This document shows, in pieces, positions 46,388 to 57,837 of a stretch of DNA of 64,000 bases (position 1 is the stretch's first letter; every line of letters begins with the position of its first letter). The position numbers and the translations under genes were made by a program. The stretch spans positions 99,314,591-99,378,590 of the forward strand of contig CM073890.1 in the NCBI GenBank assembly GCA_037176705.1, read 5' to 3'. The stretch is from Molossus alvarezi (lineage: Eukaryota; Chordata; Mammalia; Chiroptera; Molossidae). The notes below the pieces were generated by a model. The model did no database searches, was not told the origin of the DNA, and saw only the letters and a program-made list of their open reading frames with translations.

Positions 46388-47044
46388 GTAAGAGTTTTCT
46401 GTTGCTGCTATAACAAATAAGCAGCTAAAACTCACCTATTTATTATCTAATAGTTTAGAAGATGAGAAATCAATGCATAGCTTGGCTCAGCTGGTTCTGT
46501 GCTTTGGGTTTCATGAGGCCAACATCAAAGTGTTGGCAGAGCTGATTTTCTTTCTGAAGGCTCTTGGGATACATCCACTTCTGAGCTCATTTAGAATGTT
46601 GGTATGTTTCTGGTCCACATGACTGCAGGACTGAGGCCCCTCTTTCCTTGTTGGATGTTGGCTGGGGGTCATTCTTAGCTTCTAATTGCTGCCAAATTCC
46701 TTGGCTCATGGCTACCGTCCTCTGTCTTCAACCCACAATGGTGGGGTGAGTCATTCTCATGCTTTAAACCACCTGACCTCCCTTTATTGCCTCATATCTC
46801 TTCTGTCTCCATCTTCTGCTATACATCTATGATGGACTCTGTTGCCTTCTTTGTCAGCTTTCTCATGCAACTCTATTGGATCTACTGGGTAAATCCAAGA
46901 TAATTTACATATTTTAAGGTTAGTTGATTGTAACCTTAATTTCATCCACAATCCTTTCATAGCAGTAGTTAGATTAGTGTTTGATTGAATAACCAGGGGA
47001 TGGGAGACCTTGGGGGGACATATTTAGAATTCTGCCTACCACAT
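46388..47044 (-). mobile_element. MLT1/MLT2-type LTR, long
   Basis: 'gttttctgttgctgctataa', 'aatagtttagaagatgag', 'ttccttggctcatggctacc', 'aagataatttacatatttta', 'ttagttgattgtaaccttaa' and 'attctgcctaccaca'. The last is the complement of the LTR start TGTGGTAGGCAGAAT. Length is about 655 bp. Confidence 0.75.
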
Positions 47045-47054
47045 CCTTCATAAC

Positions 47055-47230
47055 TAAATTAATTAACAAATGCTTATAGTATGCCTTCAGTGTTTACTAT
47101 TCTGCATTAAAAATGGGAAACACAAAAATGAGAATGATGTATTTACTATTTAGGAGCTTAAAGTGGATGGGAGAAAAAGTCAAGCCCATGTAAGGAATGG
47201 TGTGAGATACGTAGAGATTATATTTGGGAA
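47055..47230 (-). mobile_element. L2 LINE 3' fragment
   Basis: 'acaaatgcttatagtatgcc' and 'acacaaaaatgagaatgatg' resemble the antisense L2 end. Confidence 0.5.
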
Positions 47231-48821
47231 GGATATGAGAAGCAGACTGGGAAGATGGTGGTGGGCAGGCCCATGGGCATCACCAACTATAGGGCATATC
47301 TGCAACCTAAAGGACAACCTTGAATTAACACTAGGGAAGGAGAGAATTGAAAGGGTCATATTGAAAATCTGTGCTGTTCATTAACCTGGAATAGAGAATT
47401 AGACTGGCATGTTTATTGTTGTGTGCCTGTTGATGATAGAGGGAACTATTTATAATACCCCTGCTCCCCAGCAGAATTTGGAATCAAATGAGAGATAAAA
47501 GTCAAGTTGAAGAGATCAAAATATCACTGATATAATTGATAAATCTTGTATCAGAGAACAAGCTAATGAGACAGCCTTACCCAGGCCCAGTCCCCAAGTT
47601 TGCCAAGTGTCTAGTCTTCCCATTAGAGAACCTGTTGTAATCCCTATGTCATGGAGAAACCCGAGTTTATGCACCTTGTGGATATACTGACTGCCCCCTC
47701 CCCCAGGTTTTTTGCACATTCCTCCTGGATAGGAGGAGCAAGAGGCTAGGAGTGTTATTCTAGTTGGACTTCCTCCACTGTAAACATGAGCCAGGAGAGA
47801 ACAGGTTCTTCCCCACTCATTCTGCAAAATTTTATCCTTAACTGGAGATACATAGTATCTACTCTCAACATATCATCCAGGAATAATTTTAATTTAAATA
47901 CAGTACAATAAAACACAAGGGAAGAACTTTGAGGTTTTTAGAGAAACCTTGTGGTATAAATACAAGACCAATGAGTTTAGCTAAATCGTGTTCCTCATGG
48001 AACACTTCAGTCAGTCACTGAGTTATTAAGCATTCTTCTGCAGTTGGCTCTCACTCAGGTTATCGGCATTAGGAAGACAGCCAACAAAACATTGATCTTG
48101 ACTACAATTGTTCTTTCCAACTGAGCCTTTAGGTTTTGGTACTTCAGTCTTCGGAGGAGGCTACTGATTCAATTCTAGTCCTTTTGAACCTAGCTTAAAT
48201 TGTTAAGCAATGCCAGCCTGAGGCCATTTGTATTAAATAGCTTTAAAGTCTCAGGGGGTCATCAGTCCACTAAAAGGAAATCCTGGAACCAAGTAATTTA
48301 AAGGCATTATGAACATGGAGTACTTTTAAAGTCAGGTCAGAGGCGAAGGGATTCTGCTGCTGAACTCTGGTGTTGGATACTGAGGGAGCAACTGGGAGAT
48401 CCTCTGCTGAAGTACGACCAACATATTCTTTTGACCTTGGACTCTAGGAGGAAACCAAAGTTACTCCACCTAGAAGATGTGATGAAAACTTTGTAAGAGT
48501 AAAAAGAGTCTAAAAAGCAAATTATTTTCGATTAATTTATCTTTGAAAGAAAAATAAGTTGCTTCAATTAAAAATTAACAATGGTCTACACATTCAGGGT
48601 TGAAATTTTTTATGGCATTTTATTATTATTATTCTACAAGAATGAAAATCACCACCCATATAACTGGTAAAGCAAAATTTGTAGGGACCTGATTTTAAAG
48701 TTTACTTTCTGAGTCAATGTAGTATCAGTGAAGTTAATACAACCCATGGATTTGCTGTTGTTATTCTTGATAAATTTAATATGAGCATTGTATTCAAATG
48801 TTTGCTTGTAGTTAGCCTACT
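47231..48821. other. unassigned DNA
   Basis: A minus-strand 103-codon frame at 47516-47827 is unidentified. No named repeat. Confidence 0.45.
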
Positions 48822-49342
48822 TGTTCTAGTGGCTATTGCTGTGAAACAGATCAGATTAAACTCAGGGGTATGAAACAAGTTTTTATGGAGCTCATGGCTT
48901 CTGTGGGTCAGGAATTTCTAAAGGGCACAGTGGAGTGACCTATATCTGCTCCACATATCTGGGGTCTCACTTGGAAGACTCAACAGCTAGGAGTGGGGGT
49001 GTAACTTGATGGTTGACACATAGTTATCTGATGGCTTGTCTCTCACATGTAGCCCCTGTGCTGGCAGGAGTCAAAGTCTAGGGTGGCTGTCAGGTGTGCC
49101 TATCCTTAGCATCACTGGCTGACTTCCTCACAGTGTGGCGGCTTGCCTGTGAGTTCAAGGTTCCAAGTGCAAGTGGGTCAGGGATCAAGGTGGAAGCTGC
49201 CTTTGAAACCATGTAGTGCTACTTCCATAACTACCACCACCTCAATGGGTTGTAAGCTAGTCCTACACCTGCTCACATTCAAGGGGAGTGGACATGGACA
49301 CCATCACTCAGGTGGAGGGGTGCCAAGGTCCTACTGTAGAAG
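48822..49342 (-). mobile_element. MaLR-type LTR (MLT1-like)
   Basis: 'gtggctattgctgtgaaaca', 'ctcatggcttctgtgggtca', 'ggctgacttcctcacagtgt', 'gagttcaaggttccaagtgc', 'ctcacattcaaggggagtgg' and 'acatggacaccatcactcag' match the same LTR group as 3236 and 55345. Confidence 0.65.
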
Positions 49343-50902
49343 TAAGGGTGTGTGAGAAGAGAGATATGTTGAGGCTGTTTTTGAAAGTGCAATCTGTTGC
49401 GATGTTTATGGTGCGTATTTATTATCCATTTGAGGGTATCTTTCTAGCTACAGTCTGTCTTGCTCACCTGTCATTATACATTTGGGAACCACTCAGAAAA
49501 AAATAATTGTGGTCAAAAAAGAAAAGAAATTACACATTTTTATAACAGTGATGAGAAGAACAAATATTAAATTGAAAAAAATGAAGGGTATCTTATATTC
49601 TTCAGTTTACTAGTAACATTATAGATACATTCCATTAAAAAACCCATTTGTACATATCTCTATGAAGACTTTACTTCTCTTTATGCAAGTGTGTCAGCCA
49701 AACAACAGATGGCCTGCCCATAATGCATTTGGGTAGATATTCTCATTTGGGCCATAACATGTGAATAAAATACTATCTCATCATCTGCTATAATTACTGG
49801 ATCAAGTCCAATGTGTACATGGGTCTTTTATAGTTGTGTGTTATATTGGCTCGGCCTACTCTTAGAGGTTTGGTTTGCAGTAACACTATTTGCTAAGTTT
49901 CAGATTGGATTATTTCACTCTCTTCAATTTGATATTATCAAATGGTCACACTCTAATACTTTTCTGTAGATAGAAATTAGTCATGAGGTCAATAAAATTA
50001 CTTTAGTAAGTCTGACTTTCTGGTTTTATCATTTTTAAAGCTTATATTGCCAAAACAAATGCATACAATTGTTGTATCATGTCATAGGTTAGAAAATTGA
50101 AAATATATTCCAGAAAAATGGGGGACAAGTCAATAATAAATTGGAAAATTAGTAGAAATATTAAGATGATGTTACAGTGTGTTTTATTTGAGGATTTATT
50201 TTAATCACATAATACTTTAATAGGTATTTGTGTATGTGTGTGTGTGTGTTTAAATTCAGGTATTTGTCATTAGTAGAACTTTCAGAGATACTAGAACTAA
50301 GCTGTTTTAAGTGGTGGGAGTGAAAATGGAAAACAGTTACTCCAGTTCATGAACGAAGACACTTTCAGGGTCGGACGTGCCATAGGTTTTGTGTAGATTA
50401 TTTTCTTTCTTTCCATCTTAAACACTATTCAATCCCTCTTACTTTCTTTATCCAACCCCCACTATTTCATTAAGATGGCCCCTTTTAGCATCTGACTGGA
50501 ACTTTAAAAGGTATAACAGAAGGTGCTGTATATAAAAAGTCCTCATTGCTGTTGCTTTGCTAGGTATAAGACAGAAATACAGATTATTCAGAAAACTTAA
50601 TTAGGAGACAGACGCTCTTCTGTTACTTTGCACATGTATCTTCCATTTCCATTTTCTATTTACTTCACCTACCTACTCAGGCAGTGTTGCTGAGAAAAAC
50701 GACCCTTCCAGAAAATCAGAATACGTATTTACTCTTGAATTTTATTAGTGTATTGTGCATCTAGGCAAATCGAATGTCGCATATTTCACAAGTAGATTCA
50801 TTTTTTACAAACATTTTGGCAGTGTCTTCTGGCTTTTGTTTTCAGGGTTATTTTTTAAATGTGATTCTATTGACCAGAGAGCTTATATATTTTAATTCAA
50901 AG
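49343..50902. other. unassigned AT-rich DNA
   Basis: Contains a short GT repeat (50235-50249). No gene or other repeat named. Confidence 0.45.
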
Positions 50903-51050
50903 CAGTGGTTCTCAACTGCCGGCAATTTTGACCCCTGAGTGACATTTGGCAATATTCAAGACATGTTTGCTTGTCACAGTGAAGGGGGAGTGCTCATGAC
51001 ATCCAGTGGGTAAAGGACACAGAGGCTGCTACACATACCAACACCTGTGT
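50903..51050 (+). mobile_element. MER5A-like hAT fragment
   Basis: Starts exactly at the terminal 'cagtggttctcaactg', then 'gacatttggcaatattcaag', 'tgtttgcttgtcacagtga' and 'agtgggtaaaggacacagag'. The right half is missing. Confidence 0.85.
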
Positions 51051-51080
51051 TTAAAGGCGCTAACGTTTTCTTGCTGTATA

Positions 51081-51181
51081 CCAGGGTTTCTCAACCACGG
51101 CACTGTTGACATTTTGTGCTGAGTAATTCTTTTGGGGGGAAGGGTGCTTTCTTGTCCTGTGGAGGACTGGCATATAAGGCT
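51081..51181 (-). mobile_element. MER5-like hAT fragment, inverted
   Basis: 'ccagggtttctcaaccacgg', 'cactgttgacattttgtgct', 'gagtaattctttt' is the complement of the MER5A right end, lying 30 bp after the plus copy. The far end is lost at the VES insertion. Confidence 0.75.
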
Positions 51182-51196
51182 GGAAATAGTGATGAT

Positions 51197-51200
<4 letters not shown>

Positions 51201-51235
<35 letters not shown>

Positions 51236-51423
51236 TTTCAGAGAGAGAGGAAGGGAGAGGGAGAGATAGAAACATTGATGAGAGAGAACATTGATTGGCC
51301 GCCTCCTGCATGCCCCACACTGGGGATTGGCCCACAACCTGGGCATGTGCCCTGACTGGGAATTGACCTGGCGACCTCTTGGTGCATGGGTCGATGCTCA
51401 ACCACTGAGCCACACCGTCCTGG
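51201..51423 (-). mobile_element. VES SINE (type B) with expanded TTTA tail
   Basis: About ten TTTA units (51197-51238) replace the A tail; then GA block, 'gaacattgattggccgcctc', 'cctgggcatgtgccctgac' and 'accactgagccacaccgtcc'. TSD ggaaatagtgatgatttat / ggaaatggtgatgatttta at 51182-51200 and 51425-51443. Confidence 0.94.
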
Positions 51424-51599
51424 TGGAAATGGTGATGATTTTATATGGCACTATTTTGTTTCACTCCACCACCATTTGGTCTGCTGTTTTGATATTTTTT
51501 TCCCCCAGGAGAAGCCTTATCAGACATTGAAACCCTTAGTTTTTGGGACAACTTAAAATATTATTGGGGTGAAATTTCTATACCAATGACTTGATTATT

Positions 51600-51680
51600 A
51601 AAAACAAAGAGCTTATACAACTTATATATGTCAATCATTTCTCAATAAAACTGGAAAAAAAGATAATTTAAAAATAAGAT
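51600..51680 (+). mobile_element. small LINE-1 3' terminus
   Basis: 'acttatatatgtcaatcat' followed by 'ttctcaataaaactggaaaa' is the common L1 3' terminal word with AATAAA and A-rich tail. Confidence 0.5.
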
Positions 51681-51727
51681 GACAATTTTTGAGAACTGCC
51701 CTGTATTGGGGTATTGTTGTCACTATT

Positions 51728-52205
51728 GTGGTAGGCACAGTAATACTCCCTCTACAAGATGTTCACGTCCTTACTCTCAGAACCTGTGAATGTGTCACTT
51801 CAAGTGTAAAAGGGGCTTTGTCCATGTGATTAGATTAATGATCTTGAGATGGGCGTTACCCAGGTGAGCCCAGTCTAACACATGAAGCCTTAACAATGGA
51901 GTACCTTCCCAGCCATAGTCAGATGACCAGGTGGATGGTGGTGTAAGGACTTGATGTGTCCTGGGTGGTTTTGAAGATGGGGGAAGGGCGCCATGAGCCA
52001 AAGAATAGGGACAGCTTCTAGAAGCTGGAAAAGGTAAGGAAGTGTGGATTTTTCCCTAGAGTTCCTAAGGAGTATGTCCCTGACGACACCCTGCTTTTAA
52101 TCCAGTGAGACCCTCATAAGACTTTATTTCTGCAGAACTGTAAGACAGACAAATTCTGTTTATGTCAGCCATTAAGTTTGTGGTAATCTGTTACACAAAT
52201 AGAAA
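51728..52205 (+). mobile_element. MLT1-type LTR, sense, near complete
   Basis: 'tgtggtaggcacagtaatac', 'gatgttcacgtccttactct', 'gattagattaatgatcttga', 'cgccatgagccaaagaatag', 'gcttctagaagctggaaaag', 'aatccagtgagaccctcata' and 'aagtttgtggtaatctgtta' in full MLT1A/B order over about 480 bp. Confidence 0.88.
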
Positions 52206-52212
52206 ATGAGTC

Positions 52213-52290
52213 CACTTAGGTATGGTGATTGTACTTGAAAATTATATGTAAGCAACACACACAATAATTATTCCTTGCAATTACTTTTTT
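52213..52290 (+). repeat. unnamed 75-bp repeat, copy 1
   Basis: Shares about 90 percent identity with 58251-58330: 'ggtgattgtacttgaaaatt' then 'atatgtaagcaacacacac'. It sits just after the MLT1 LTR end. Family unknown. Confidence 0.7.
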
Positions 52291-52384
52291 AACACTTGGT
52301 ACCACATTCTGAAGTACTGGGGGTCTATGAATAGGGGAAGCACAATTCAAGCCATAGTACCTTTTTGAACTTGAAATAAATAAA

Positions 52385-52830
52385 ACCATATGCTATATAT
52401 TCTGTCTTTATTGGCTCATGTTATGTTCATATGATTTACCCATATTGTCACCTGCATCATTCATTTTATTGCTGTACTGTGTTCCATTGAAGGCCCATAC
52501 CACATATATTTACCCATTCTACTGCTGAAGGATATTAGGGTGTTTAGTTTTGGGTTATTAAAAGTAGTGCAGCTATGAATTTTTTGTATATGACTTTTGT
52601 GCATATATATAAGTAAATGTTTATTGATTAGATGAAATATTATAAGGCAGATAAAGTACTTTACTCTCAGTTTAATAGTCTTACCAAATGAACAAGTGTC
52701 AAAGTTTGGGGGGAAAAGCCAAGTCGTTTCTCCAAATACTTTTTTGGGGGGGGAATATTAGTTCTTTAGGATCTTAATGGGTGTCACTTTTTACAAGAGT
52801 TTTATAGCTTAGAAATATTGAACTGAGCAA
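52385..52830 (-). mobile_element. old LINE-1 fragment
   Basis: Antisense L1 words: 'gctgtactgtgttccattga', 'ttacccattctactgctgaa', 'gtttagttttgggttatt', 'gtagtgcagctatgaat'. Confidence 0.65.
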
Positions 52831-53300
52831 AGTAAGACCTTTGCTTTTTGTTCTTAGTTATACTGTAGGAATTTTTTTCAGATCCTTAACATGCTAATGT
52901 GACTTGTGTTTCTCCTGGAGAGTGGACGGGAAAGGCACCGTTTCTCAAATTTGTTTAATAAGAAAGCTTTTTTGTTTGTTTGTTTTGAGTAGGATATAGC
53001 TAGGGACCAAAATTCTATTAGACGCTATACTTTCCTTTGAACTAGGTACTGGATATATTTTTTAAGTGAAACATTATGATGCCTTTTGTAAATTACTTAA
53101 ACCTAAGAGTCTCTGGAGCATGAAAATATGGTCTGGACCATAGTCCATTTACTAACTTAAATCCTCATGCTGAGTTTTTCTTTGCTTGTTTGGGGGATAG
53201 CTTCAATTTCTTCAAGTATTGTTTGTACGCAATGATAAAGTGTCTTTTATAGGGGCTTCTCTGCACACACAGGGTTTCTGCGATAAAGGAGCTGTCTCTC
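52831..53300. other. unassigned DNA
   Basis: No gene or named repeat. Confidence 0.45.
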
Positions 53301-53315
53301 TAAAAGAAAACCCTC

Positions 53316-53537
53316 AAGCCCGGCTGGTGTGGCTCAGAGGCTGAGCACCAACCCATGCACCAAGAGGCTGCTTGTTCGATTCCTGGTCAGGGCACATGCC
53401 CAGCTTGTGGGCCAAATCCCCAGAAGGGGGCATGCAGGAGGCGGCCAATAGATGTTCTCTTTCATCCATGTTTCCATCTCTCTCTCTCCCTCTCCCTTCC
53501 TCTCTCTCTGAAATCAATAAAGAAAAAATAAATAAAT
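53316..53537 (+). mobile_element. VES SINE (type B), first insertion at this site
   Basis: 'cccggctggtgtggctcaga', 'accaacccatgcaccaagag', 'tgttcgattcctggtcaggg', CT block, 'gaaatcaataaagaaa' and AAAT tail. The target words aaaagaaaaccctc (53302-53315) and aaaagagaaccctc (53538-53551) flank it. Confidence 0.93.
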
Positions 53538-53551
53538 AAAAGAGAACCCTC

Positions 53552-53697
53552 CATGTATGCATGAACAGTGGACATGGACAACAAACTGGGGACAGGGCAG
53601 GGAGGGGGGGAGGGGGGAATCAGTGGGGGAAAAAGGAGAAACATCTGTAACAAAAATTAATTAATAAAAATAAATAAATTAATAAAAAAATAAATAA
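53552..53697 (+). mobile_element. LINE-1 3' end, second insertion at the same site
   Basis: A 5'-truncated L1: 'catgtatgcatgaacagtgg', 'acatggacaacaaactggg', five G-runs (53588-53617), 'gaaacatctgtaacaaaaat' and a long AAAT-rich tail. It matches the minus-strand L1 end at 1346-1560. An identical 29-bp segment ends before it (53523-53551) and after it (53685-53713), partly SINE/L1 tail and partly target. Confidence 0.9.
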
Positions 53698-53713
53698 ATA
53701 AAAGAGAACCCTC

Positions 53714-54394
53714 AAAACTCAGCAAGAGCGGTGATCTCCCAGGGCTAAGCCCAGGCTCTCATTTTACTGACTGGGTATAATTAATACTTAAAAAGGAGGA
53801 ACAACTTCATTTCAATTCCCTTTTCAACTTTATTCTTAGCAGCACAATGCATTAAATGCTTGCAAAAGGAGTTGTTTCTATTGTACATCATAAAAGAATT
53901 AAATTTTAATTACCAAATGCATTAAACCTGTATATTAATTAAGTGGTTTGGGGCTGCAGGGCTTCAGGCATCAGCACTTTTCCTGATGCTGCATTTTGCT
54001 GACTGCAGTCTGAGGGAAGCTTGTCCCAGACAGAGGCAACAGCACCCAGGCTGCCAAACAGTGTGGGGGCCAAACAAAAGGGCCTGCACCCCAATTAAGT
54101 TAAAAGTCTCTGAGCTGCTTCTGCATTCCAGATGGCAAGTAAATTCAAATCTTTGGGAGAGATTTAATTAAGATACTTTGATTTCAAGCATGAAGCCAGG
54201 AATTCAATCTAAAGCAAGCACAAGAGAATACAGTGGTACTTAAAAGTGACTGTAGAATAAATAGGAATCTAGACCACTGACAAAAGTCTGGGGCCTGATA
54301 CCCAGTAATGCTCCTCATTCTGTACTTTCTGTTCTCCAGACAACATAGAAGACTGGTTCTTTTGGCTGGGGTAGTCACTTCAGGTTTTGTTCTT
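53714..54394. other. unassigned DNA
   Basis: No gene or named repeat. Confidence 0.45.
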
Positions 54395-54605
54395 GGTGGT
54401 TAAAAGCAAAGGCTTTAGAATTAGACGTATCTGTTTTCAAATGTTAGACTTGGCAGCCACTGAGTCAATGATTTAACTTCTCCCTGAGCCTCCACTTCCT
54501 GAGTGTTGGATGAGGATGGCACCTACATCTTAAGATTGTTGTGATGATTGAGAAGACGTATTCTGAAGATTCTAAGTGTATAGCTTAGTCTAAGTGTATC
54601 AGTCT
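54395..54605 (+). mobile_element. MIR, near full length
   Basis: 'tggtggttaaaagcaaaggc', 'agtcaatgatttaacttctc', 'cctgagcctccacttcctga' and 'atgaggatggcacctacatc' with 'tgttgtgatgattgag' follow MIR order. Confidence 0.85.
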
Positions 54606-54895
54606 TGATCTTTTCACAGCTCAAATTTGTCTATCCAACTTTTTAATCTCTACTTGGATTTATAATAGGCATCTCAAACATAAATTGTCTACAACAAAAC
54701 TATCGATTAATCCAAAGGCAGACGTCTTCATCCCTTAGTTCTTCCCTCTTGGTAATGGTTCCGTCATCCATCCAGCTACTCCGGCAGAAACTCTAGGTGT
54801 TACCATCGCTCCTCCCCTTTTATCATCTCACACAAGCAGGTCTGTTCATTCTCCCTCTGATAAGCACTTTGCATATGCACACTCATTTCCATCGC
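54606..54895 (+). mobile_element. L2 LINE fragment
   Basis: 'ctatccaactttttaatctc', 'tacttggatttataataggc', 'atctcaaacataaattgtct', 'acaacaaaactatcg' and 'ggtgttaccatcgctcctcc' are sense L2 words. Confidence 0.7.
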
Positions 54896-54909
54896 CATCG
54901 CTAATGCAT

Positions 54910-55143
54910 CAGTCCGGTGTTTCCCAAGCTTGGTACGATTGCTGTTTTGGACCAGATAATTCTGTATTGGGGAGAATTGTCCTGTGTATTGTAATATGTT
55001 GAGCAGCATCTCTGGCTACCCACTAAATTCCAGTAGCACTTTCCTAATTGTGAAGCCACAGTGTCTCCAGACATGGACAATTGTTCCTGGTTGGTGGGTG
55101 AGTGGGTGGGTGGGGGGGGGTCAACCCTTGTTAAGAACCACTG
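54910..55143 (-). mobile_element. MER5A-like hAT element
   Basis: Runs from 'cagtccggtgtttcccaag' through 'gataattctgtattgggg', 'gttgagcagcatctctggct', 'acccactaaattccagtagc', 'gtgtctccagacatggacaa' to 'aagaaccactg': almost the full 235-bp MER5A in antisense. No matching 8-bp TSD is evident. Confidence 0.88.
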
Positions 55144-55344
55144 CACTTGTTAAACGTCATTATTATTATTTCTTGGTCTATAAAATTAACCATCACAACG
55201 TCCACTTGAGGTATTTTATACTTGATTTGATTTTAGTTGATCCATTTACATTTTTGTTACATATGATAAAATTAACATTTCAAATAAAGGTAATTCTGCC
55301 TCCTTTCAATCTTTAAAAATGTTTACTCTTCATTTTATTATTTG

Positions 55345-55735
55345 TTCTGGTATCTATTTGCTGCATTAAAAAAAATCTCAAAACTTAATGATTTAAAACA
55401 GCCATAGCAGGTCTTTTGCTCATGAATCTGCCATTTTGGCAGTAGTTGGCAAGAGCACCTCATCGCTCTGCTCATAGCAACAGATGAGGCTAGAAGCCTG
55501 GACAATAGGCTTCTTAGCAACATGGCGGCTGCCTTCCAAGAGCGTGTCCCAAGAGGAAGGGAACCAGGTAAGAGTCACTGCTTTACAATGACCTAACCTC
55601 AGAATTCATGGAGTGTCACTTCCATAGTCTTCATCAAGAGTGTCACAAAAACCTACCAAGTTTCAAGGACAGGGAAAATAATTTCTACCTTTAGATAGAG
55701 GAATGAGAAGATTCTAGTAGAGTGTATAGATTAAA
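55345..55735 (-). mobile_element. MaLR-type LTR (MLT1-like)
   Basis: 'cttaatgatttaaaacagcc', 'ttgctcatgaatctgcc', 'gagtgtcacttccatagtct', 'aagtttcaaggacagggaaa', 'ctacctttagatagagga'. Same LTR group as 3236 and 48822. Confidence 0.6.
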
Positions 55736-55851
55736 ATTATGATTATGATCATTTTTTTGAGAATACAACCTGCCACACTATTTCAAGATGACTATTAAAT
55801 TGGAAGTTAAGTTGGAAGTTTTTGTTTTGTTCATTTTAATGAGAATGTGTA

Positions 55852-56000
55852 TTGGTTTTCTATTCAATATTACAAGTTATCACAAATTTAGGGCTTAAAA
55901 ACAACAATAATTCATCTTATGGTTTCTGTAGCTCAGAAACTGGACTCAGCTTAGCTAGAATCTCTGCCCAGAATTTCACAAGGCTTAAATTAACTTATTA
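55852..56000 (-). mobile_element. MaLR-type LTR fragment
   Basis: 'tgtattggttttctattcaa', 'agttatcacaaatttagggc', 'ttaaaaacaacaataattca' are the antisense LTR 3' end; truncated. Confidence 0.55.
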
Positions 56001-56370
56001 GCCAGGCTGCATACTTTCTGGAATTTTCCATCTTATGTTTTGAGTCATTTCATTTATTTCTGTTCTAATCTTTGTTATTTTCTTACTTTTGGTTTGGTTG
56101 GTTGGGTTTTTCGCCTCTAAAACGTCTATTTGATTCTTTTCATAACTTTTATTTATTGATATTCTGTATTTCATGAGACATTCTCATACTTTTTTTTTGG
56201 TCTATAGACATGATTTCCTTTAGGTTTCTCAACATATTTATAATAGCTGTTTTAAAATCTTCATTTAATAGCTCTAATGTCTCAGTTTCCTCAAGGACAG
56301 TTTCTGTGGATGGATTATTTTTCCTGGTTTATCCAACCTGTTTCTTTACATATCTTGCAATTTCTTCTCT
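56001..56370 (-). mobile_element. old L1-type fragment, left of nested insertion
   Basis: 'tctgttctaatctttgttat', 'atttcatgagacattctcat', 'acatgatttcctttaggttt', 'catatttataatagctgttt', 'atcttgcaatttcttctct' are words of an old mammalian L1-type repeat. It continues after the nested L1. Confidence 0.5.
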
Positions 56371-56385
56371 GGAAAGTGGACATTT

Positions 56386-56634
56386 TATTTAATTTAAAAT
56401 TTTTTTATTGTTAAATTCTAGTTGTCTTACAGTATTATATTAGCTTTGGGTGTACAACATAATGATTAGACATTTATATAAATCACAGTGATTACCCTGA
56501 TAAGTCTGGTACCATGTTATACCACACATAGTTATTACAATATCATTGACTATATTCCCTATATTGTACTTTACCTCCCCATGACTGTTTTTATAACCGG
56601 CAATTTGTACTTCTTAATTCCTTCACATTCCCCT
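56386..56634 (-). mobile_element. LINE-1 3' UTR nested in older element
   Basis: 'gggtgtacaacataatgatt', 'gacatttatataaatcacag', 'catagttattacaatatcat', 'gactatattccctatattg', 'ccccatgactgtttttata', 'aatttgtacttcttaattcc' are the antisense of the L1 3' UTR seen in sense at 63390. TSD ggaaagtggacattt / ggatagtggacattt at 56371-56385 and 56635-56649. Confidence 0.9.
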
Positions 56635-56649
56635 GGATAGTGGACATTT

Positions 56650-57130
56650 CAAATAATATGACTTCTGAAATGTATACCTGCCTCTCCGAATTCTCTCCGC
56701 TGTTTGTGGCTGATGCTGCTGGTTTGTATTCTTTGCTAGTGTGGCCACTGACTCTCTGCTCAGTTAGTGATCAGCTAACTACTGGACAGTTTTCCTTAAA
56801 TGTCTTGAAAGTGTAAGTGGCCCACCCTTTTCTAAGGGACTCAGTGAATACTGGGCACACCTTAAATTGTTCCATCAGTTTATGACTTCTAGCCTTTCCT
56901 TCTTGCTTGTGCAGATCCTGGAGGTAAGCTATAGATGAGGGATGAGGCCTTCTTAGGCATGGCCATATTCTTCTGACCTTCTAGACTCCCAGGAATATTT
57001 TTAGAGTTTTTCAACTTTCCTTACAGGTTTCAGCCCACCGCTTCACCTTTCAAGTCCTCCCCACCCCAGTGTAAGCCTGTTGTATGCTCTGCTTGGTATT
57101 TCTGTCTTAAGCAGGTGTGGTGTTAGACAA
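56650..57130 (-). mobile_element. old L1-type fragment, right of nested insertion
   Basis: Probable continuation of 56001-56370: 'caaataatatgacttctga', then 'ttctctccgctgtttgtggc'. The far boundary is uncertain. Confidence 0.35.
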
Positions 57131-57586
57131 TTGCAACTGATTTTTTTTTTTTTTTTTGCCCCTAACAGAAAACTTGGAAGAAAGGCTGTTTGCACTGAGA
57201 GAGTTCTAAGTCAGGTCAAACAAAGACAATTCCTATGAGCGTAGATTTCTAGGGAATATCCAGATAGGTCAAATAAGGACAATTCTCTGGGAATGGGGCT
57301 TTTTGGTTCAAAACAGCTCAAAATCTATTATGCCCCATCCAGTGGTTGCTAGGTTGCCGGTTTTCATAGCTATCATAGTTAGAGCACTGTTGATTTTCAA
57401 GGCTACTGCAGAGCTGGGGAGAAGGTGATGGGATAATGCAGTTAAAATACAGCAAAGTGACTATTCTTAGCAAGATTTACTACTCAGATTGGTGCAAGTG
57501 TTCGGTTATTTCCAGAGTTCTGAAAGTCGATTTTGAGAATTTTTGTTAGTGTTCTTATTCCTCTATACATTTCCAGAAGTCCCATC
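57131..57586. other. unassigned DNA with 17-T run
   Basis: Poly-T at 57141-57157. No gene or named repeat. Confidence 0.45.
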
Positions 57587-57594
57587 TTCTAGTA

Positions 57595-57829
57595 CAGTGA
57601 TTTCCAATCTTTTCGTCTCATGGCACAGATAAACTAATTACTAAAATTCTGTGGCATACCAAAAATTATATTTGCCGATCTGACAAAAAAAAAAAAAAAA
57701 GTGTACTTTTGATTCATTCACGGTAGATGGCTGTTGTATGGCTATTGTCATTCTTTTATTTGACAATCTAAGGGAAAAGATATTTCATGTTTTAAAAATT
57801 CTTATGGCACCCTGATTGGAATATCACTG
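57595..57829. mobile_element. non-autonomous hAT transposon, 235 bp
   Basis: Ends 'cagtgatttccaat' and, inverted, 'cagtgatattccaat' are near-perfect TIRs. Flanking 8-bp duplications ttctagta / ttgtagta (57587-57594, 57830-57837) fit hAT insertion. Interior words 'ctcatggcacagataaacta', 'ttgccgatctgac' and 'tatttgacaatctaaggg' are shared by a widespread family whose name I do not assert. An A16 run sits inside. No coding capacity. Confidence 0.85.
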
Positions 57830-57837
57830 TTGTAGTA

